From Methylomonas methanica (GTDB taxonomy: Bacteria > Pseudomonadota > Gammaproteobacteria > Methylococcales > Methylomonadaceae), in the NCBI RefSeq assembly GCF_001644035.1, contig NZ_LUUG01000122.1:1-64000 (forward strand): a DNA stretch of 64,000 bases, written 5' to 3'. Below are positions 35,220 through 45,529 of this stretch, piece after piece. The first letter of the stretch is position 1; each line of letters starts with the position of its first letter. A program made the translations under genes and the position numbers. The notes beneath the pieces are model-generated. The model had not been told where the DNA came from, made no database searches, and worked only from the letters and a program-made list of their open reading frames with translations.

Positions 35220-35396
35220 AGCGAAGCGCAGACGATTCGAAAGAATCTTGATCGTTAAATGAGGGGGGGATAGGCGACCGTTAATCCGGTATAACAACAA
35301 CAATAAACGCAAGAAATTAACCTACTGTTCGACGGTAGGCGTCCAATCAATATAAAAAATAAGACCGGACGAAGCCCACTTTATGTGGGCTTTTTT
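35220..35396 (+). ncRNA. Candidate small RNA
   Basis: The 3' end would be the terminator at 35372-35396. Just before it are an A-rich single-stranded stretch and the stable hairpin at 35321-35339. No open frame with a ribosome binding site is visible. The 5' end is a guess; no promoter was identified with confidence. This is an inference from the orphan terminator only. Confidence 0.3.
35372..35396 (+). terminator. Factor-independent terminator
   Basis: AAGCCCAC-TTTAT-GTGGGC followed by TTTTTT. The stem is six GC-rich pairs, extended by two A-T pairs. It points rightward and no annotated gene ends nearby on the plus strand. Confidence 0.75.
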
Positions 35397-35413
35397 ATGC
35401 CTGCCGTTCTAGC

Positions 35414-36187
35414 TCACATACCCGCCACTTTTTTATCGTCTTCTTCCTGGAAGTTCCTGTAATTGATCGATATTTTTAAACCGGCAAACCGTCCGGACAT
35501 TTTGATCAATTCAGACGTGGTTTTATCGAACATCAGCCTGACTTCGCTCAAAGCTCTGTCCTCGTAGCCTTCTTCGATGTCCTTGGCGTCCAGCCGAAAA
35601 TGGTAAAGATAGACTTCCTGTTTTTCTTCATCGGTGATTTCCAGCGGTTCGCCCAATTGTTTAATCACCGTGGCTTTTTTGGGTAGCAGTGCGGCGATTT
35701 TTTCCATTTGATCGGCTTTGGCTCTCAGCTGTTTTTTCTCTTCGTTGATTTCCGCACCGCCCAAGGAACGAAACGACGCCTCCAGAAACTCCGGTGGGGC
35801 GATTTGTAAAAACAGGTTGGAGAAAGTCCAGTCGGTGATTTTATCTTCTTTGTTAAAGGCCAGATCGAGATAAAAACTAATCTCCGGCGCAATCAGCTTG
35901 CTGTCTTTGTCGATCTTACGAAACCAATAACGCCAGCGTTTGCCGTCGCCGGTTCGTTCTTCACTGCTGGCATGCAGCTTGGCCAGCGACACAAAATCTT
36001 CGCTTAGCAGTTTGGGTTGTTTGAAATGCACCGTGAAATCCTCTTTAGACGTCACCGCAAAATAACGATCAAACTCGTCCATTTGCAGATAAGTCTGGTA
36101 GGCGTGCAACCAGTGCAAACACCCGGTCATCGTACTGAGCAATGCGAAAGCCAGGAACAGGCGAAAAAAGCGGTTAATTTTATGCAT
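35414..36187 (-). CDS. Hypothetical lipoprotein, 257 residues
   Basis: An exported lipoprotein: basic start MHKINRFFRLFLAFALLSTM, then the lipobox TGC. The mature part is charged, rich in lysine and glutamate, and mixed alpha/beta with no repeated motif; I do not recognise a family. It ends two bases or so after a run of lysines and follows the hslO gene on the same strand with a seven-base gap, so it may be co-transcribed with the chaperone. Likely inner face of the outer membrane. Confidence 0.68.
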   Translation of the reverse strand: MHKINRFFRLFLAFALLSTMTGCLHWLHAYQTYLQMDEFDRYFAVTSKEDFTVHFKQPKLLSEDFVSLAKLHASSEERTGDGKRWRYWFRKIDKDSKLIAPEISFYLDLAFNKEDKITDWTFSNLFLQIAPPEFLEASFRSLGGAEINEEKKQLRAKADQMEKIAALLPKKATVIKQLGEPLEITDEEKQEVYLYHFRLDAKDIEEGYEDRALSEVRLMFDKTTSELIKMSGRFAGLKISINYRNFQEEDDKKVAGM

Positions 36188-36194
36188 AGCCCCC

Positions 36195-37076
36195 TCAATG
36201 CCGGGTAGGCGAGTTAGTATCGGTTTCGGCTGCCGGATTGGTCAGCAGATTCTCCACATCAACCTTGTCAAAGTGGTATTGCGCTCCGCAAAATTGGCAA
36301 TCGACTTCGATGTCGTCGCGTTCTCGCAAAATTGCCTGCAACTCAGACCGCCCCAACGCGGCTAAAGTGCCGCCGATTTTTTGCCGGGAGCAATTACATT
36401 TAAATTCCACCGGCTCCGGATCGTAAATTCTGACCTTCTCTTGATGAAATAAGCGGTGCAATAAATCCTCGCAATCCAGACTCAACAGTTCTTCGGCGGT
36501 AACGGTATTAGCCAGTATTTCAATGCGTTCCCAGTCGGCTTTATCCTGATTACCGCTCGGCAATTCCTGGATGAACAGGCCGGCCGCATGGGTTTTGTTT
36601 GCAAACAGCCACAAGCGGGTATCGAGTTGTTCGGATTGCGTGAAATAGGTTCTCAATACGTCGGCCAGCGTTTCCGCTTCGACACCGACAATCCCTTGAT
36701 AAGGCTCTGCGTTTTCCGATTCCACCGTCAACACCAATCGACCGCCTTCACCTATCATTTCCTGCAAATTGGCGCCGGCGACGCTAGCCTCGCTACGCAC
36801 CAAGCCTCTGATTTGCCGCTCGTTGCTGGATTGCGCCACCAGGGCTTTCAAATCGCCACCGCCTTGAATCTGCATGATCATCGCGCCTTTAAATTTGATG
36901 GTTGCCGACAGCAAAACCACCGCCGCCAAGGCCTGCCCCATTTGCGCATCGACAGCATCGTTGACCAAATGTTGATGCTGCTTCGCTTGTTGCCAGCTTT
37001 TTTCCAGCCGTACCCATTCGCCGCGCACTCCGTGTTCTTCAAAAATAAAGCGGCGTAAGCAATCTTGTTGTTTCAT
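36195..37076 (-). CDS. hslO: Hsp33 redox-regulated chaperone
   Basis: A 293-residue cytosolic holdase activated by oxidation and heat. The C-terminal zinc switch is intact: KCNCSRQKI (CxC) and CQFCGAQY (CxxC) about 32 residues later. The N-terminal body has TIKFKGAMIMQIQGGGDLKALV. Length equals that of E. coli Hsp33 (292). It diverges from msrA, another oxidative-damage gene, across 75 bases. The peroxide-stress theme is consistent but no shared operator was identified. Confidence 0.95.
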   Translation of the reverse strand: MKQQDCLRRFIFEEHGVRGEWVRLEKSWQQAKQHQHLVNDAVDAQMGQALAAVVLLSATIKFKGAMIMQIQGGGDLKALVAQSSNERQIRGLVRSEASVAGANLQEMIGEGGRLVLTVESENAEPYQGIVGVEAETLADVLRTYFTQSEQLDTRLWLFANKTHAAGLFIQELPSGNQDKADWERIEILANTVTAEELLSLDCEDLLHRLFHQEKVRIYDPEPVEFKCNCSRQKIGGTLAALGRSELQAILRERDDIEVDCQFCGAQYHFDKVDVENLLTNPAAETDTNSPTRH

Positions 37077-37151
37077 GATTTAGTTGATTCCTCTTAACTG
37101 AGCCGCGATTATAATCCGCACGACCCCATCATTCGACCTCGGGATGCACTT

Positions 37152-37784
37152 ATGTCTTTTCTATTCAAAAAAACCGCAATGCCCAGCGCCGATCAAGCCT
37201 TACCGGGACGTCAGCAAGCCATAGACAGCGGCCATGTTCACGCTGTCAACGGACATCCTATCCATCCGCCGTTTCCGGCGCATCTGCAACAAGCCGTGTT
37301 CGGCATGGGTTGTTTCTGGGGTGCGGAGCGTAAATTCTGGCAACAAGCCGGCGTATTCAGCACCGCAGTGGGCTATGCCGGCGGCTTTACGCCCAACCCC
37401 ACTTATCAGGAAATTTGCACAGGTCTAACCGGTCACGCCGAAGTGGTGTTGGTGGTGTTCGATCCAGCCGTGATTACTTATGAAGATTTACTGACAATAT
37501 TTTGGGAATCGCACAATCCAACGCAAGGCATGCGCCAAGGCAACGATGTCGGCACCCAATACCGTTCCGTTATCTATTGCCACGGCGACCAATATCAAAC
37601 GGCGGTAGCAAGCCAGCAACAGTATCAAGCAGAGCTTGCGGCAGCCGGCTTTAATGAAATTACCACCGAAATCCGCAATGCCCCGCCTTTTTATTACGCC
37701 GAGGAAGATCATCAACAATATCTGGCTAAAAACCCGTCCGGTTACTGCGGCTTGGGCGGCCTGGGCGTTTGTTTTTCCAGATAG
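37152..37784 (+). CDS. msrA: Peptide methionine-(S)-S-oxide reductase
   Basis: A 210-residue enzyme that reduces methionine-S-sulfoxide in proteins. The active-site [13 protein letters not shown] (Cys of GCFWG), [19 protein letters not shown], and [11 protein letters not shown] segments are complete, and a C-terminal GYCGLGG supplies a resolving cysteine. No signal peptide, so cytoplasmic. It is divergent from hslO and lies upstream of the xoxF leader in the same direction, 256 bases away. Confidence 0.95.
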   Translation: MSFLFKKTAMPSADQALPGRQQAIDSGHVHAVNGHPIHPPFPAHLQQAVFGMGCFWGAERKFWQQAGVFSTAVGYAGGFTPNPTYQEICTGLTGHAEVVLVVFDPAVITYEDLLTIFWESHNPTQGMRQGNDVGTQYRSVIYCHGDQYQTAVASQQQYQAELAAAGFNEITTEIRNAPPFYYAEEDHQQYLAKNPSGYCGLGGLGVCFSR

Positions 37785-37920
37785 CGGAATCGCCGAGAAA
37801 TGCTAAGGCATTATAAGACTTGAGATTATTGTTTCCCCGCCACGCCGGGAGAGTTTTTCCGGTTGACTTTTAGGAAAAAATCCTTCAATTTACGCGTCTG
37901 GTGTGGCTCTCCCTCTGCGC

Positions 37921-37950
37921 TCGGCTATAGCCGAACAGGCCCTAAAGGGC
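37921..37950 (+). promoter_or_regulatory. Twin dyads in the xoxF leader
   Basis: A perfect 14-base palindrome TCGGCTATAGCCGA (37921-37934) is followed four bases later by the near-adjacent palindrome GCCCTAAAGGGC (37939-37950). They lie about 90-120 bases before the xoxF start. Such symmetry suits a dimeric regulator or a small RNA hairpin. No promoter hexamers could be assigned with confidence; a TTGACT stands at 37863. Confidence 0.45.
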
Positions 37951-38040
37951 AGTCATCCAAACAGAGCTTTAAAACTAATATTAGTCTTAACAACACAAAA
38001 TCGTACTCTGTCTCATCAACAGATTACCAGGAGGAAACAT

Positions 38041-39894
38041 ATGAAGAAGCCTGTAAAAAACTGGCTGCTTGCTTCGACTGTAGCTACTTTACTTGCTGCA
38101 CCAACTGTCTCTACCGCTAACAGCGATGTTGAAAAACTGACACAAGACCCAGCTAACTGGGCTACATGGGGCGGCGACTACGCCGGCACACGTTACAGCA
38201 AGCTGTCGCAAATCAACGCTCAAAACGTTAAAAACCTGCAACCAGCGTGGTCTTTTTCTACAGGCGTTCTGCGTGGTCACGAAGGCGGCCCTTTGGTTGT
38301 TAACGGCGTTATGTTCATCCACACTCCGTTCCCAAACACTGTTTACGCAATCGACCAAAAAACCAAAGCTGTCATCTGGGAGTTCACTCCTACCATGGAC
38401 GCTGACGTAACCATCCCCGTGATGTGCTGCGACACCGTTAACCGTGGCTTGGCTTACGGCGACGGCAAAATCTTCCTGCAACAATCAGACACCGTTCTGA
38501 CCGCACTGGATGCCAAAACCGGTAAACGCGTATGGAGCGTACAAAACGGTGACCCGAAACTGGGCATGACCAACACCAACGCACCTATCGTGGTTAAAGA
38601 CAAAGTTATCACCGGTATTTCCGGCGGTGAGTTTGGCGTTCGCGGCTTCTTGGCTGCTTACAACATCCGTACCGGCCAACTGGATTGGAAAGGCTACAGC
38701 ATGGGTCCTGATAAGGACACCCTGTTGAAACCAGGTAAATCCACTACATGGCAAGACGGAAAAGTCACGCCTGTTGGCGCGGATTCAGGCACCAGCACCT
38801 GGAAAGGCGACCAATGGAAAATCGGTGGCGGCACCACCTGGGGTTGGTATTCTTACGATCCTAAACTGAACCTGGTTTACTACGGCTCAGGCAACCCATC
38901 TACTTGGAATCCTGTACAACGTCCAGGCGACAACAAATGGTCCATGTCTTTGTGGGCTCGTGACGCGGACACCGGTGAAGTTAAATGGGTTTACCAAATG
39001 ACTCCACATGACGAGTGGGACTATGACGGTATCAACGAAACCGTTCTGGTTGACCAAGAAGTAAAAGGCAAAATGCACAAAACCATCGTGCATTTCGACC
39101 GTAACGGCTTCGGTTATACCCTGGATCGTGAAACCGGCGAACTATTGGTTGCTGAGAAATTCGACAAATCGGTCAACTGGGCAACTCACGTTGACCTGAA
39201 ATCAGGCCGTCCGGAAGTAGTGCCCGAGTTCTCTACCGAACATCAAGGCGAAGACGTCAACACTGTAGGTACTTGCCCTGCGGCGTTGGGTTCTAAAAAC
39301 CAACAACCTGTTTCTTACTCTCCCCAAACCGGCCTGTTCTATATTTCAGGCAACCATTTGTGCATGGAGTACGAACCGTTTGAAGTATCTTACACCGCTG
39401 GTCAACCTTATGTAGGTGCTACGCTGTCTATGATGCCTGCTGGCGCAGACGTGCTGACCGGTAAAAAAGACGGCACCACCAACCTGGGTCAGTTCACTGC
39501 GTATGACGCAAAAACCGGCAAAATCGCTTGGTCTAACAAAGAGCAATTCTCTGTATGGTCAGGTTCGGTGGCTACTGCTGGCGGCGTGGTATTCTACGGC
39601 ACCCTGGAAGGCTACTTGAAAGCGGTTGATGCTAAAACCGGTAAAGAATTGTATAAATTCAAAACCCCATCAGGCATCATCGGTAACGTCAATACCTGGG
39701 AATTTGAAGGCAAACAATACGTAGGCGTTCTGTCAGGTATTGGTGGCTGGGCAGGTATCGGTATCGCTGCTGGTATCGACGACGGCACATCTGCATCTAG
39801 CTCAGAAGGTTTGGGCGCGGTGGGTGCTTACAGAAGCTTAAGCTCCTACACTAAATTGGGTGGTACACTGACCGTGTTCGCTCTGCCTAACTAA
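38041..39894 (+). CDS. xoxF: XoxF lanthanide-dependent methanol dehydrogenase
   Basis: A 617-residue PQQ enzyme that oxidises methanol in the periplasm. Start at 38041 has a strong AGGAGG site. A signal peptide ends near STA-NS. Landmarks in precursor numbering: the vicinal disulfide Cys129-Cys130, metal ligands Glu197 (GGEFG) and Asn285 (GSGNPS), and [11 protein letters not shown] with catalytic Asp327 and the extra Asp329 that marks rare-earth-binding enzymes (MxaF has Ala). Propeller blades repeat as AxDAKTGK. Codon use is strongly biased, as in highly expressed genes. XoxJ follows, but the electron-accepting cytochrome gene xoxG is not next to it. Confidence 0.97.
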   Translation: MKKPVKNWLLASTVATLLAAPTVSTANSDVEKLTQDPANWATWGGDYAGTRYSKLSQINAQNVKNLQPAWSFSTGVLRGHEGGPLVVNGVMFIHTPFPNTVYAIDQKTKAVIWEFTPTMDADVTIPVMCCDTVNRGLAYGDGKIFLQQSDTVLTALDAKTGKRVWSVQNGDPKLGMTNTNAPIVVKDKVITGISGGEFGVRGFLAAYNIRTGQLDWKGYSMGPDKDTLLKPGKSTTWQDGKVTPVGADSGTSTWKGDQWKIGGGTTWGWYSYDPKLNLVYYGSGNPSTWNPVQRPGDNKWSMSLWARDADTGEVKWVYQMTPHDEWDYDGINETVLVDQEVKGKMHKTIVHFDRNGFGYTLDRETGELLVAEKFDKSVNWATHVDLKSGRPEVVPEFSTEHQGEDVNTVGTCPAALGSKNQQPVSYSPQTGLFYISGNHLCMEYEPFEVSYTAGQPYVGATLSMMPAGADVLTGKKDGTTNLGQFTAYDAKTGKIAWSNKEQFSVWSGSVATAGGVVFYGTLEGYLKAVDAKTGKELYKFKTPSGIIGNVNTWEFEGKQYVGVLSGIGGWAGIGIAAGIDDGTSASSSEGLGAVGAYRSLSSYTKLGGTLTVFALPN

Positions 39895-39924
39895 GATCTA
39901 ATTCATTAGATTTCAGTAAAGCAA

Positions 39925-39956
39925 GCCTTGGCCGAGTAATCGGCCAAGGCTTTTTT
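39925..39956 (+). terminator. Strong terminator after xoxF
   Basis: GCCTTGGCCGA-GTAA-TCGGCCAAGGC followed by TTTTTT, an eleven-pair perfect stem. It lies between xoxF and xoxJ, so most transcripts should end here and xoxJ would be expressed at a lower level by read-through or from its own promoter. Confidence 0.95.
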
Positions 39957-39987
39957 ACGTATAGACCCCAGCTAAAAGGAAACTGCG

Positions 39988-40845
39988 ATGAAAATGTTCT
40001 CAACCGCATCAAGACTGTTAATGACGGCGACCTTGGCTATATCCACTATTTCCGTGAATGCCCAAGACAAATTCCGGGTTTGCGCCGATCCGCTAAACCC
40101 GCCCTACTCGACCAAAGAACAAACCGGCTACGAAAACAAAATTGCCGCCCTATTTGCCGAACAGTTAGGACAGGAATTGGAATATACCTGGCTACCGGAA
40201 AGAATCGGCTTTATCCGCAACACATTGAAAGCCGAAAACGATAACGGCGAAGGTTTTAAATGCGATGTGGTGATGGGCGTACCGGCCGGTTACGATCTTA
40301 CCGACACCAGCAAACCTTACTTCCACTCGACTTATGTGCTGCTGATTGCCAAAGGCCGCGGCTGGGACGATATTAAAGACAGCGTACAACTAGCCAATCT
40401 CCCGCAGGACAGACAGGAAAAGCTGAAAATAGCGATGTTCGACCGTGGTCCAGGCACTGAATGGCTGCAAAAAAACGGCTTGCTGGAGCAAGGGATTCCC
40501 TACCAAAGCATGACCGGGGACAGCGAACACAACACCGCGATGCAAATCGAAAAAGACCTACGCGCCAAAAAGATAGACATGGTGATACTCTGGGGACCAA
40601 TGGCGGGATATGTGCAATCGCAAGCCCCCAAAGGCAGCTATATTGCGATACCTATGCAATCTTCACCGGGCTTGAAGTTTGATTTTTCAATAGCCATGGG
40701 CTTGCGCCAAGGCGACAACAAACGCAAGCAACAACTAAATGATTTGATCGACAAAAACCTGGACAAAATCCAAGCCATCATCGCAAGTTACGACATCGCC
40801 GTATTGCCGATCCCCACAGACACCGGCAAAAAAGACGACGATTGA
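39988..40845 (+). CDS. xoxJ: XoxJ-like periplasmic binding protein
   Basis: A 285-residue exported protein of the solute-binding family 3 fold (signal peptide ending near VNA-QD). The opening KFRVCADPLNPPYS, then GYENKIAALFAEQLGQELEYTW, and CDVVMGVPAGYDLTDTSKPY match the MxaJ/XoxJ group. These proteins are thought to help activate or mature the methanol dehydrogenase. It follows xoxF after a terminator and is separated from the convergent malQ by 15 bases. AAAGGA lies before the ATG. Confidence 0.9.
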   Translation: MKMFSTASRLLMTATLAISTISVNAQDKFRVCADPLNPPYSTKEQTGYENKIAALFAEQLGQELEYTWLPERIGFIRNTLKAENDNGEGFKCDVVMGVPAGYDLTDTSKPYFHSTYVLLIAKGRGWDDIKDSVQLANLPQDRQEKLKIAMFDRGPGTEWLQKNGLLEQGIPYQSMTGDSEHNTAMQIEKDLRAKKIDMVILWGPMAGYVQSQAPKGSYIAIPMQSSPGLKFDFSIAMGLRQGDNKRKQQLNDLIDKNLDKIQAIIASYDIAVLPIPTDTGKKDDD

Positions 40846-40860
40846 AATGCCCTTTAAGGC

Positions 40861-42333
40861 TTAGCGCCCGAACAGCCTAACCAGATGCGCAAAATGTCCG
40901 GCTTTATCATCGGTTAACTGCGACCAATCGAACCGCCAGCGCCAATTTCCTTCGGTTGTGCCTGGTGTGTTCATCCGGTCTGGCGATCCCAACTTCAGAA
41001 TATCCTGCATCGGAATCACCGCCAGATTGGCAACCGACCCGAACGCGGCATGAATCAAGGCGCTGGGCATGGGTAGGCTGGACCAGCCGAGATAATCGTA
41101 TATACGCTGTTTCTCGCCGTCGTTAAGCCCTTCGAACCAACCCAGCGTGGTATCGTTATCGTGAGTACCGGTATAGACCACGCTATTTTTCTGATAATTA
41201 CACGGCAAATAAGGATTGCGGCTGTCGTCGCCGAACGCAAACTGTAAAATCTTCATGCCCGGCAAATCGAAATCGTCGCGCAAGGCTTCTACTTCTTCAG
41301 TAATAATTCCTAGATCCTCTGCCACCAAGGATAAACAAGCAAATTGTTCCTGAATGGCCGCCAACAATTCGGCACCCGGCGCTTTAACCCAACGTCCATT
41401 GATTGCAGTATGCTCGCTGGCCGGAATCTCCCAAGCAGCCTCCAAGCCGCGAAAATGATCGATTCGTAAAATATCGAACATTTCGTACTGGGATTTAATC
41501 CTGTCCAACCACCATTTAAAGCCGGTTTTCTGCAAATGTTTCCAGTCATAATGCGGGTTACCCCAACGCTGACCGTTCTCGGAGAAATAATCGGGCGGCA
41601 CGCCGGCCACAGTATCCATTTCGCCCAAATCGTTAAGTTTGAATACCGCACGGTTCGCCCAAACGTCGGCACTGTCGTACGACACAAAGATAGGGATGTC
41701 GCCAAACATCAGCACGCCGTGCTTGGCCGCGTAATCTTTCAACTCGTGCCATTGCCGGAAAAACACATACTGTTCGAATTTGATCGTTTCGATCACAGCC
41801 TTCAGTAACTGCTTGGATTCGTTCAGCGCGTTCGGCTCGCGTTGCTTCAGAGCATCCGGCCATTGATTCCAGCTTTTATGCCCGAACACATTACGCAAAG
41901 CGATAAACAAGGCAAAGTCATCCAGCCAATCAGCCTTTTCCACGCAAAACTGTTTGAAATCGTGTTGCTGCTCGGCATCAGCCAAGCTTTGAAAACCATA
42001 GAACGCTTTCGTTACCAAACAGCTTTTGGTGTATTCCGCATTGGTGTGGCAATCGCCGCAACGGTCGGTGGTTTGCAGCCAGCCCTTATCGGCCAGCCAT
42101 TGAATGTTAATCAAGGCAGGATTGCCGGCATGTGCCGACAAGCACTGGTAAGGTGAACCGTCGCCATGCGTCATGCCCAAGGGCAAGGTCTGCCAGACAG
42201 TGGCACCTATATCATGTAGAAAATTAACAAAATTGAAGGCTTCCTTACCCAAATCGCCACACTCTCCACGGCCCGGGAGCGATGTTATGTGTAGCAAAAC
42301 ACCTGCACGGCGTTTATCCAAGAGAGCACCCAT
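40861..42333 (-). CDS. malQ: 4-alpha-glucanotransferase (amylomaltase)
   Basis: A 490-residue GH77 enzyme. Features are the N-terminal RRAGVLLHITSLPG, GDIPIFVSYDSADVWAN, LRIDHFRGLEAAWEIP (nucleophile Asp), VAEDLGIITEEVEALRD (acid Glu) and YTGTHDNDTTLGWF (third acid). It transfers glucan chains between acceptors during glycogen breakdown or chain remodelling. It is the last gene of a glgC-GH57-malQ operon on the minus strand. Length suits the compact bacterial type. Confidence 0.95.
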   Translation of the reverse strand: MGALLDKRRAGVLLHITSLPGRGECGDLGKEAFNFVNFLHDIGATVWQTLPLGMTHGDGSPYQCLSAHAGNPALINIQWLADKGWLQTTDRCGDCHTNAEYTKSCLVTKAFYGFQSLADAEQQHDFKQFCVEKADWLDDFALFIALRNVFGHKSWNQWPDALKQREPNALNESKQLLKAVIETIKFEQYVFFRQWHELKDYAAKHGVLMFGDIPIFVSYDSADVWANRAVFKLNDLGEMDTVAGVPPDYFSENGQRWGNPHYDWKHLQKTGFKWWLDRIKSQYEMFDILRIDHFRGLEAAWEIPASEHTAINGRWVKAPGAELLAAIQEQFACLSLVAEDLGIITEEVEALRDDFDLPGMKILQFAFGDDSRNPYLPCNYQKNSVVYTGTHDNDTTLGWFEGLNDGEKQRIYDYLGWSSLPMPSALIHAAFGSVANLAVIPMQDILKLGSPDRMNTPGTTEGNWRWRFDWSQLTDDKAGHFAHLVRLFGR

Positions 42334-42351
42334 GTTGTTTGTTCCGTTTTA

Positions 42352-44043
42352 TTATATTTGAATACCGCGCCGCATTGCGCCACCCATCGCCGGACTGCCG
42401 CTGCCTTGCGTAAACGACAAAGCCAGATACGGCGGAGGTTCTTCACCCAGCAAACGATATAGATTGCTCAAATTAAGCCGATACTGTTTTTCAAAATCGC
42501 TGACCGCTTCGCCCGGATTATAATCACCGAACCACCAAAACCAATCGGATCCCTCGCAGACGCCCAGTTGCACCTGTGCGACAGCCATTTGTTGCTCGGA
42601 GAGTTTGCCGTTGGCGACAGCTTTGTCGAAAGCGATTTTGACATCCGCCAACATATCCCAGCCGCAGTTCTTATCGGCATCGCCAATCCAGGTCGAAAAC
42701 GTACCATACACCCAACTGCCCGCCACCAGTTTCGGCAAGAATCCGGCTTGGGGAGCCGCGCTATCCAGATAGTCCGAAAAAGTGGTTAATTCGATACGGG
42801 GATGTTCGCTAAGCCGCTTATACAGCGCACTAAGAAAATGATACCCGTTATCCGGAAAATATTCCCAAGCATTTTCGCCGTCCATGATTATCGAAACCAA
42901 GGGCGTCTGGAGTTCATAATCGGCGATATTTTCCAAGTGCTGAATCAGATCCGCCACTGCATCGTCGGCGTGCCATTTTGAATATTCGAACCCGATTAAA
43001 TCCGACAAACCATCATCGCGAAAAAAGCAGGCGATCTCCGCGGAACCCAGCTTGAATGGTCGATGCACAGGAACCGCTTCACCAGTCGCGCTGGCACGTA
43101 TGCTGTTATGCAAGACATTGCCGCCGCTGGCCGCCCATTTGAAACCGAAATCAGCTAACACTTGCAAGGTCCGCTGACTGATACTGCCCTCGGACGGCCA
43201 GCAACCTTGCGGTTCGAAACCGAAAAAATGCCGAAAAGTCGCCAAGCCTTTTTGCAAATGCCAACGCACCCGCTCTTCACCGCCGGGGTAATGGGTAATA
43301 GCCGGCAAGGTTACGCCGGGCATGGCTTCGCGGGCGCTGTCTATCTCGAGCATCAATGGCATGATCGGATGTGCATAAGGCGTCACCGACAGTTCGATGC
43401 GACCTTTTCTGGCCAAGGCTTTATAACGATATATAACTTTCGATAATAGATCGCCGATAATTTCAACTATCTCGATGCGGTCATGCAAACTAAAACCGCT
43501 GCCTTTTTCGATTAAGCGCTTCACGCGCTTATCGTTGAGCTTGACCGTCTCGCCCATCCAGACCAAGTGATACCAGACCAAAATATCGGAAATGAATTGG
43601 GCATTCAGATAATTCACCGAATCCTGATGCCCTTCAATCCAGTCGGCCATATCGGTTAATTTACGAAAAGCCGGATAACGCTCGATCTGCCGTTCGCGAT
43701 TGGCTTTCCGGCAATCCCGCAATAACTTTAAACGCTTCTCCGGATCGGCGGAAACAGAGGGTTCGACCAAAGCTGCCAACAAGGGATCCTTGATAGCAAT
43801 TCTGTCGTGCAAATAACCGCTGACCTGGTTCGAATAATCTTCGATCTGCTCCAGCAGGATAGGCGCAAAATTCACTACTGCTTTAGCCGCCGGCACTGCT
43901 TCCAGATGCGCGACCATATCCACATAATCCTTAATCACGTGCAGATAGGTCCACGGCAATTTGAATTCACCGCTCTGCATGTCGCGATACTCCGGCTGGT
44001 GCATGTGCCAGCACAGCACCAGCTTGAGCTTTTTATCGGACAT
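42352..44043 (-). CDS. Glycoside hydrolase family 57 protein
   Basis: A 563-residue cytoplasmic glucan-active enzyme. It opens with the GH57 sign [12 protein letters not shown] (His-x-His-Gln-Pro) and carries [19 protein letters not shown] (nucleophile Glu in GSIS context) and [17 protein letters not shown] (acid Asp). GH57 includes amylases, 4-alpha-glucanotransferases and branching enzymes. Place between glgC and malQ argues for alpha-glucan remodelling. It overlaps glgC by 11 bases, so expression is coupled. Product specificity is unresolved. Confidence 0.88.
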   Translation of the reverse strand: MSDKKLKLVLCWHMHQPEYRDMQSGEFKLPWTYLHVIKDYVDMVAHLEAVPAAKAVVNFAPILLEQIEDYSNQVSGYLHDRIAIKDPLLAALVEPSVSADPEKRLKLLRDCRKANRERQIERYPAFRKLTDMADWIEGHQDSVNYLNAQFISDILVWYHLVWMGETVKLNDKRVKRLIEKGSGFSLHDRIEIVEIIGDLLSKVIYRYKALARKGRIELSVTPYAHPIMPLMLEIDSAREAMPGVTLPAITHYPGGEERVRWHLQKGLATFRHFFGFEPQGCWPSEGSISQRTLQVLADFGFKWAASGGNVLHNSIRASATGEAVPVHRPFKLGSAEIACFFRDDGLSDLIGFEYSKWHADDAVADLIQHLENIADYELQTPLVSIIMDGENAWEYFPDNGYHFLSALYKRLSEHPRIELTTFSDYLDSAAPQAGFLPKLVAGSWVYGTFSTWIGDADKNCGWDMLADVKIAFDKAVANGKLSEQQMAVAQVQLGVCEGSDWFWWFGDYNPGEAVSDFEKQYRLNLSNLYRLLGEEPPPYLALSFTQGSGSPAMGGAMRRGIQI

Positions 44044-45313
44044 AATTCCGTCTTTGTCCGAGCATATCGGATGTCACCAACACCACGCCGCCCTCGCTGA
44101 CATGAAAACGTTTTTCGTCTTCCGCTCGGTCTTCGCCGATCACCGTACCTTCCGGTATCTGACAACCTTTTTCGATGATGGCTTTGGTAATCCGGCAGTG
44201 TCGGCCGATATTCACTTCGGGCAATACCACCGAGTCTTGTACCGAGCTGTATGAATTGACCCGCACCATGGAGAACAGCAGGGAGTGGCGCACCGTCGCT
44301 CCGGAAATTACGCAACCGCCGGAGACCATGGAATCGATTGCCTGACCACGTCTATCGTCGTCGTCGAACACAAATTTGGCGGGCGGGGTTTGCGCTTGAT
44401 AGGTCCAGATCGGCCAAGTATTATCGTAAAGATTCATGTCTGGTTTAACCCCAACCAATTCCATATTGGCCGCCCAATACGCATCGATGGTTCCCACGTC
44501 GCGCCAGTAACTTTGTTGGCCGCTTTGTAAATCCAGGAACGGATACGCATTGACCCGGTATTTTTCGATCACCGACGGAATGATGTCCTTACCGAAATCA
44601 CGGCTGGAGCCTTTGGTATCGGCATCCTTGATCAGTTGCTCAAACAAGAACCCCGCATTGAAAATATAAATACCCATGGAAGCCAGCGCGGTATTTTCAC
44701 GGCCGGGCATGACGGGCGGGTTTTCGGGTTTTTCCACAAAAGCCTTGACCCGGCGATTTTCATCAACATGCATCACACCAAACGCTTTGGCATCTTCCAG
44801 GGATACCTCGATGCAGCCTATCGTTAGATCGGCCTTATTGGCGACGTGGTCGGCCAGCATGACCGAGTAGTCCATCTTGTAAATGTGATCGCCGGCCAAC
44901 ACCAACACAAACTCAGGGTTACGGGCCCGCAAGATGTCGATGTTTTGATAAATCGCATCGGCGGTGCCTTGATACCAGGAATGTTCGTCATGCCGTTGTT
45001 GCGCCGGCATTAAGTCGACGTATTCACCAAACTCGCCGCGCAAAAAGCCCCAGCCTTGTTGAATGTGGCGAATTAGCGAATCGGCCTTATACTGGGTAAG
45101 GATACCGATCTTGCGAATGTCGGAGTTGATACAATTGGATAAGGGAAAGTCGATGATACGGAATTTACCACCAAACGGCACCGCCGGCTTGGCCCGCCAG
45201 TCGGTCATATCCTTTAGCCGCGACCCGCGTCCGCCAGCCAGAATTAACGCAATGGTATTGCGGGTTAAATCATTGACCCGTCTCTCCGTTTGATGTGTAT
45301 CGACGACTGACAT
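44033..45313 (-). CDS. glgC: Glucose-1-phosphate adenylyltransferase (ADP-glucose pyrophosphorylase)
   Basis: A 426-residue enzyme that makes ADP-glucose from ATP and glucose-1-phosphate, the committed step of bacterial glycogen synthesis. The nucleotide motif [13 protein letters not shown], the [20 protein letters not shown] block, [15 protein letters not shown] (catalytic Asp), VEKPENP (substrate lysine) and a C-terminal left-handed beta-helix are present. It is the first gene of a minus-strand operon and diverges from glgB across 216 bases, which probably hold promoters for both. Confidence 0.96.
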   Translation of the reverse strand: MSVVDTHQTERRVNDLTRNTIALILAGGRGSRLKDMTDWRAKPAVPFGGKFRIIDFPLSNCINSDIRKIGILTQYKADSLIRHIQQGWGFLRGEFGEYVDLMPAQQRHDEHSWYQGTADAIYQNIDILRARNPEFVLVLAGDHIYKMDYSVMLADHVANKADLTIGCIEVSLEDAKAFGVMHVDENRRVKAFVEKPENPPVMPGRENTALASMGIYIFNAGFLFEQLIKDADTKGSSRDFGKDIIPSVIEKYRVNAYPFLDLQSGQQSYWRDVGTIDAYWAANMELVGVKPDMNLYDNTWPIWTYQAQTPPAKFVFDDDDRRGQAIDSMVSGGCVISGATVRHSLLFSMVRVNSYSSVQDSVVLPEVNIGRHCRITKAIIEKGCQIPEGTVIGEDRAEDEKRFHVSEGGVVLVTSDMLGQRRNYVR

Positions 45314-45529
45314 GTGTATCCTCTTTCAATTAAATAAGCTGTACCGCCCAAAACCGACTGCAACCGACATTTAACAGATTTCTCTACCTGCCACTTGCCG
45401 CGTGGAGCCATTATCGTTACTCTTCACGGAAAAGTAAAAACTCAAGCGATTTGATGCTGAAAAGTCGGTCATTACCAAAATTGCTATTCCTGCCAACCGA
45501 TAACTAAACTATAACTGAGGCATTGCAAA

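Larger units (their letters stand above)
34789..35413. other. Long gene-free interval with two terminator-like hairpins
   Basis: About 625 bases with no convincing coding frame. It contains a T-tailed dyad at 35153-35177, a strong short hairpin at 35321-35339 (CCTACTGT-TCG-ACGGTAGG) and a factor-independent terminator at 35372-35396. The second terminator lies 175-250 bases beyond the first with no gene in between, so a separate small transcript is plausible there. Confidence 0.5.
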
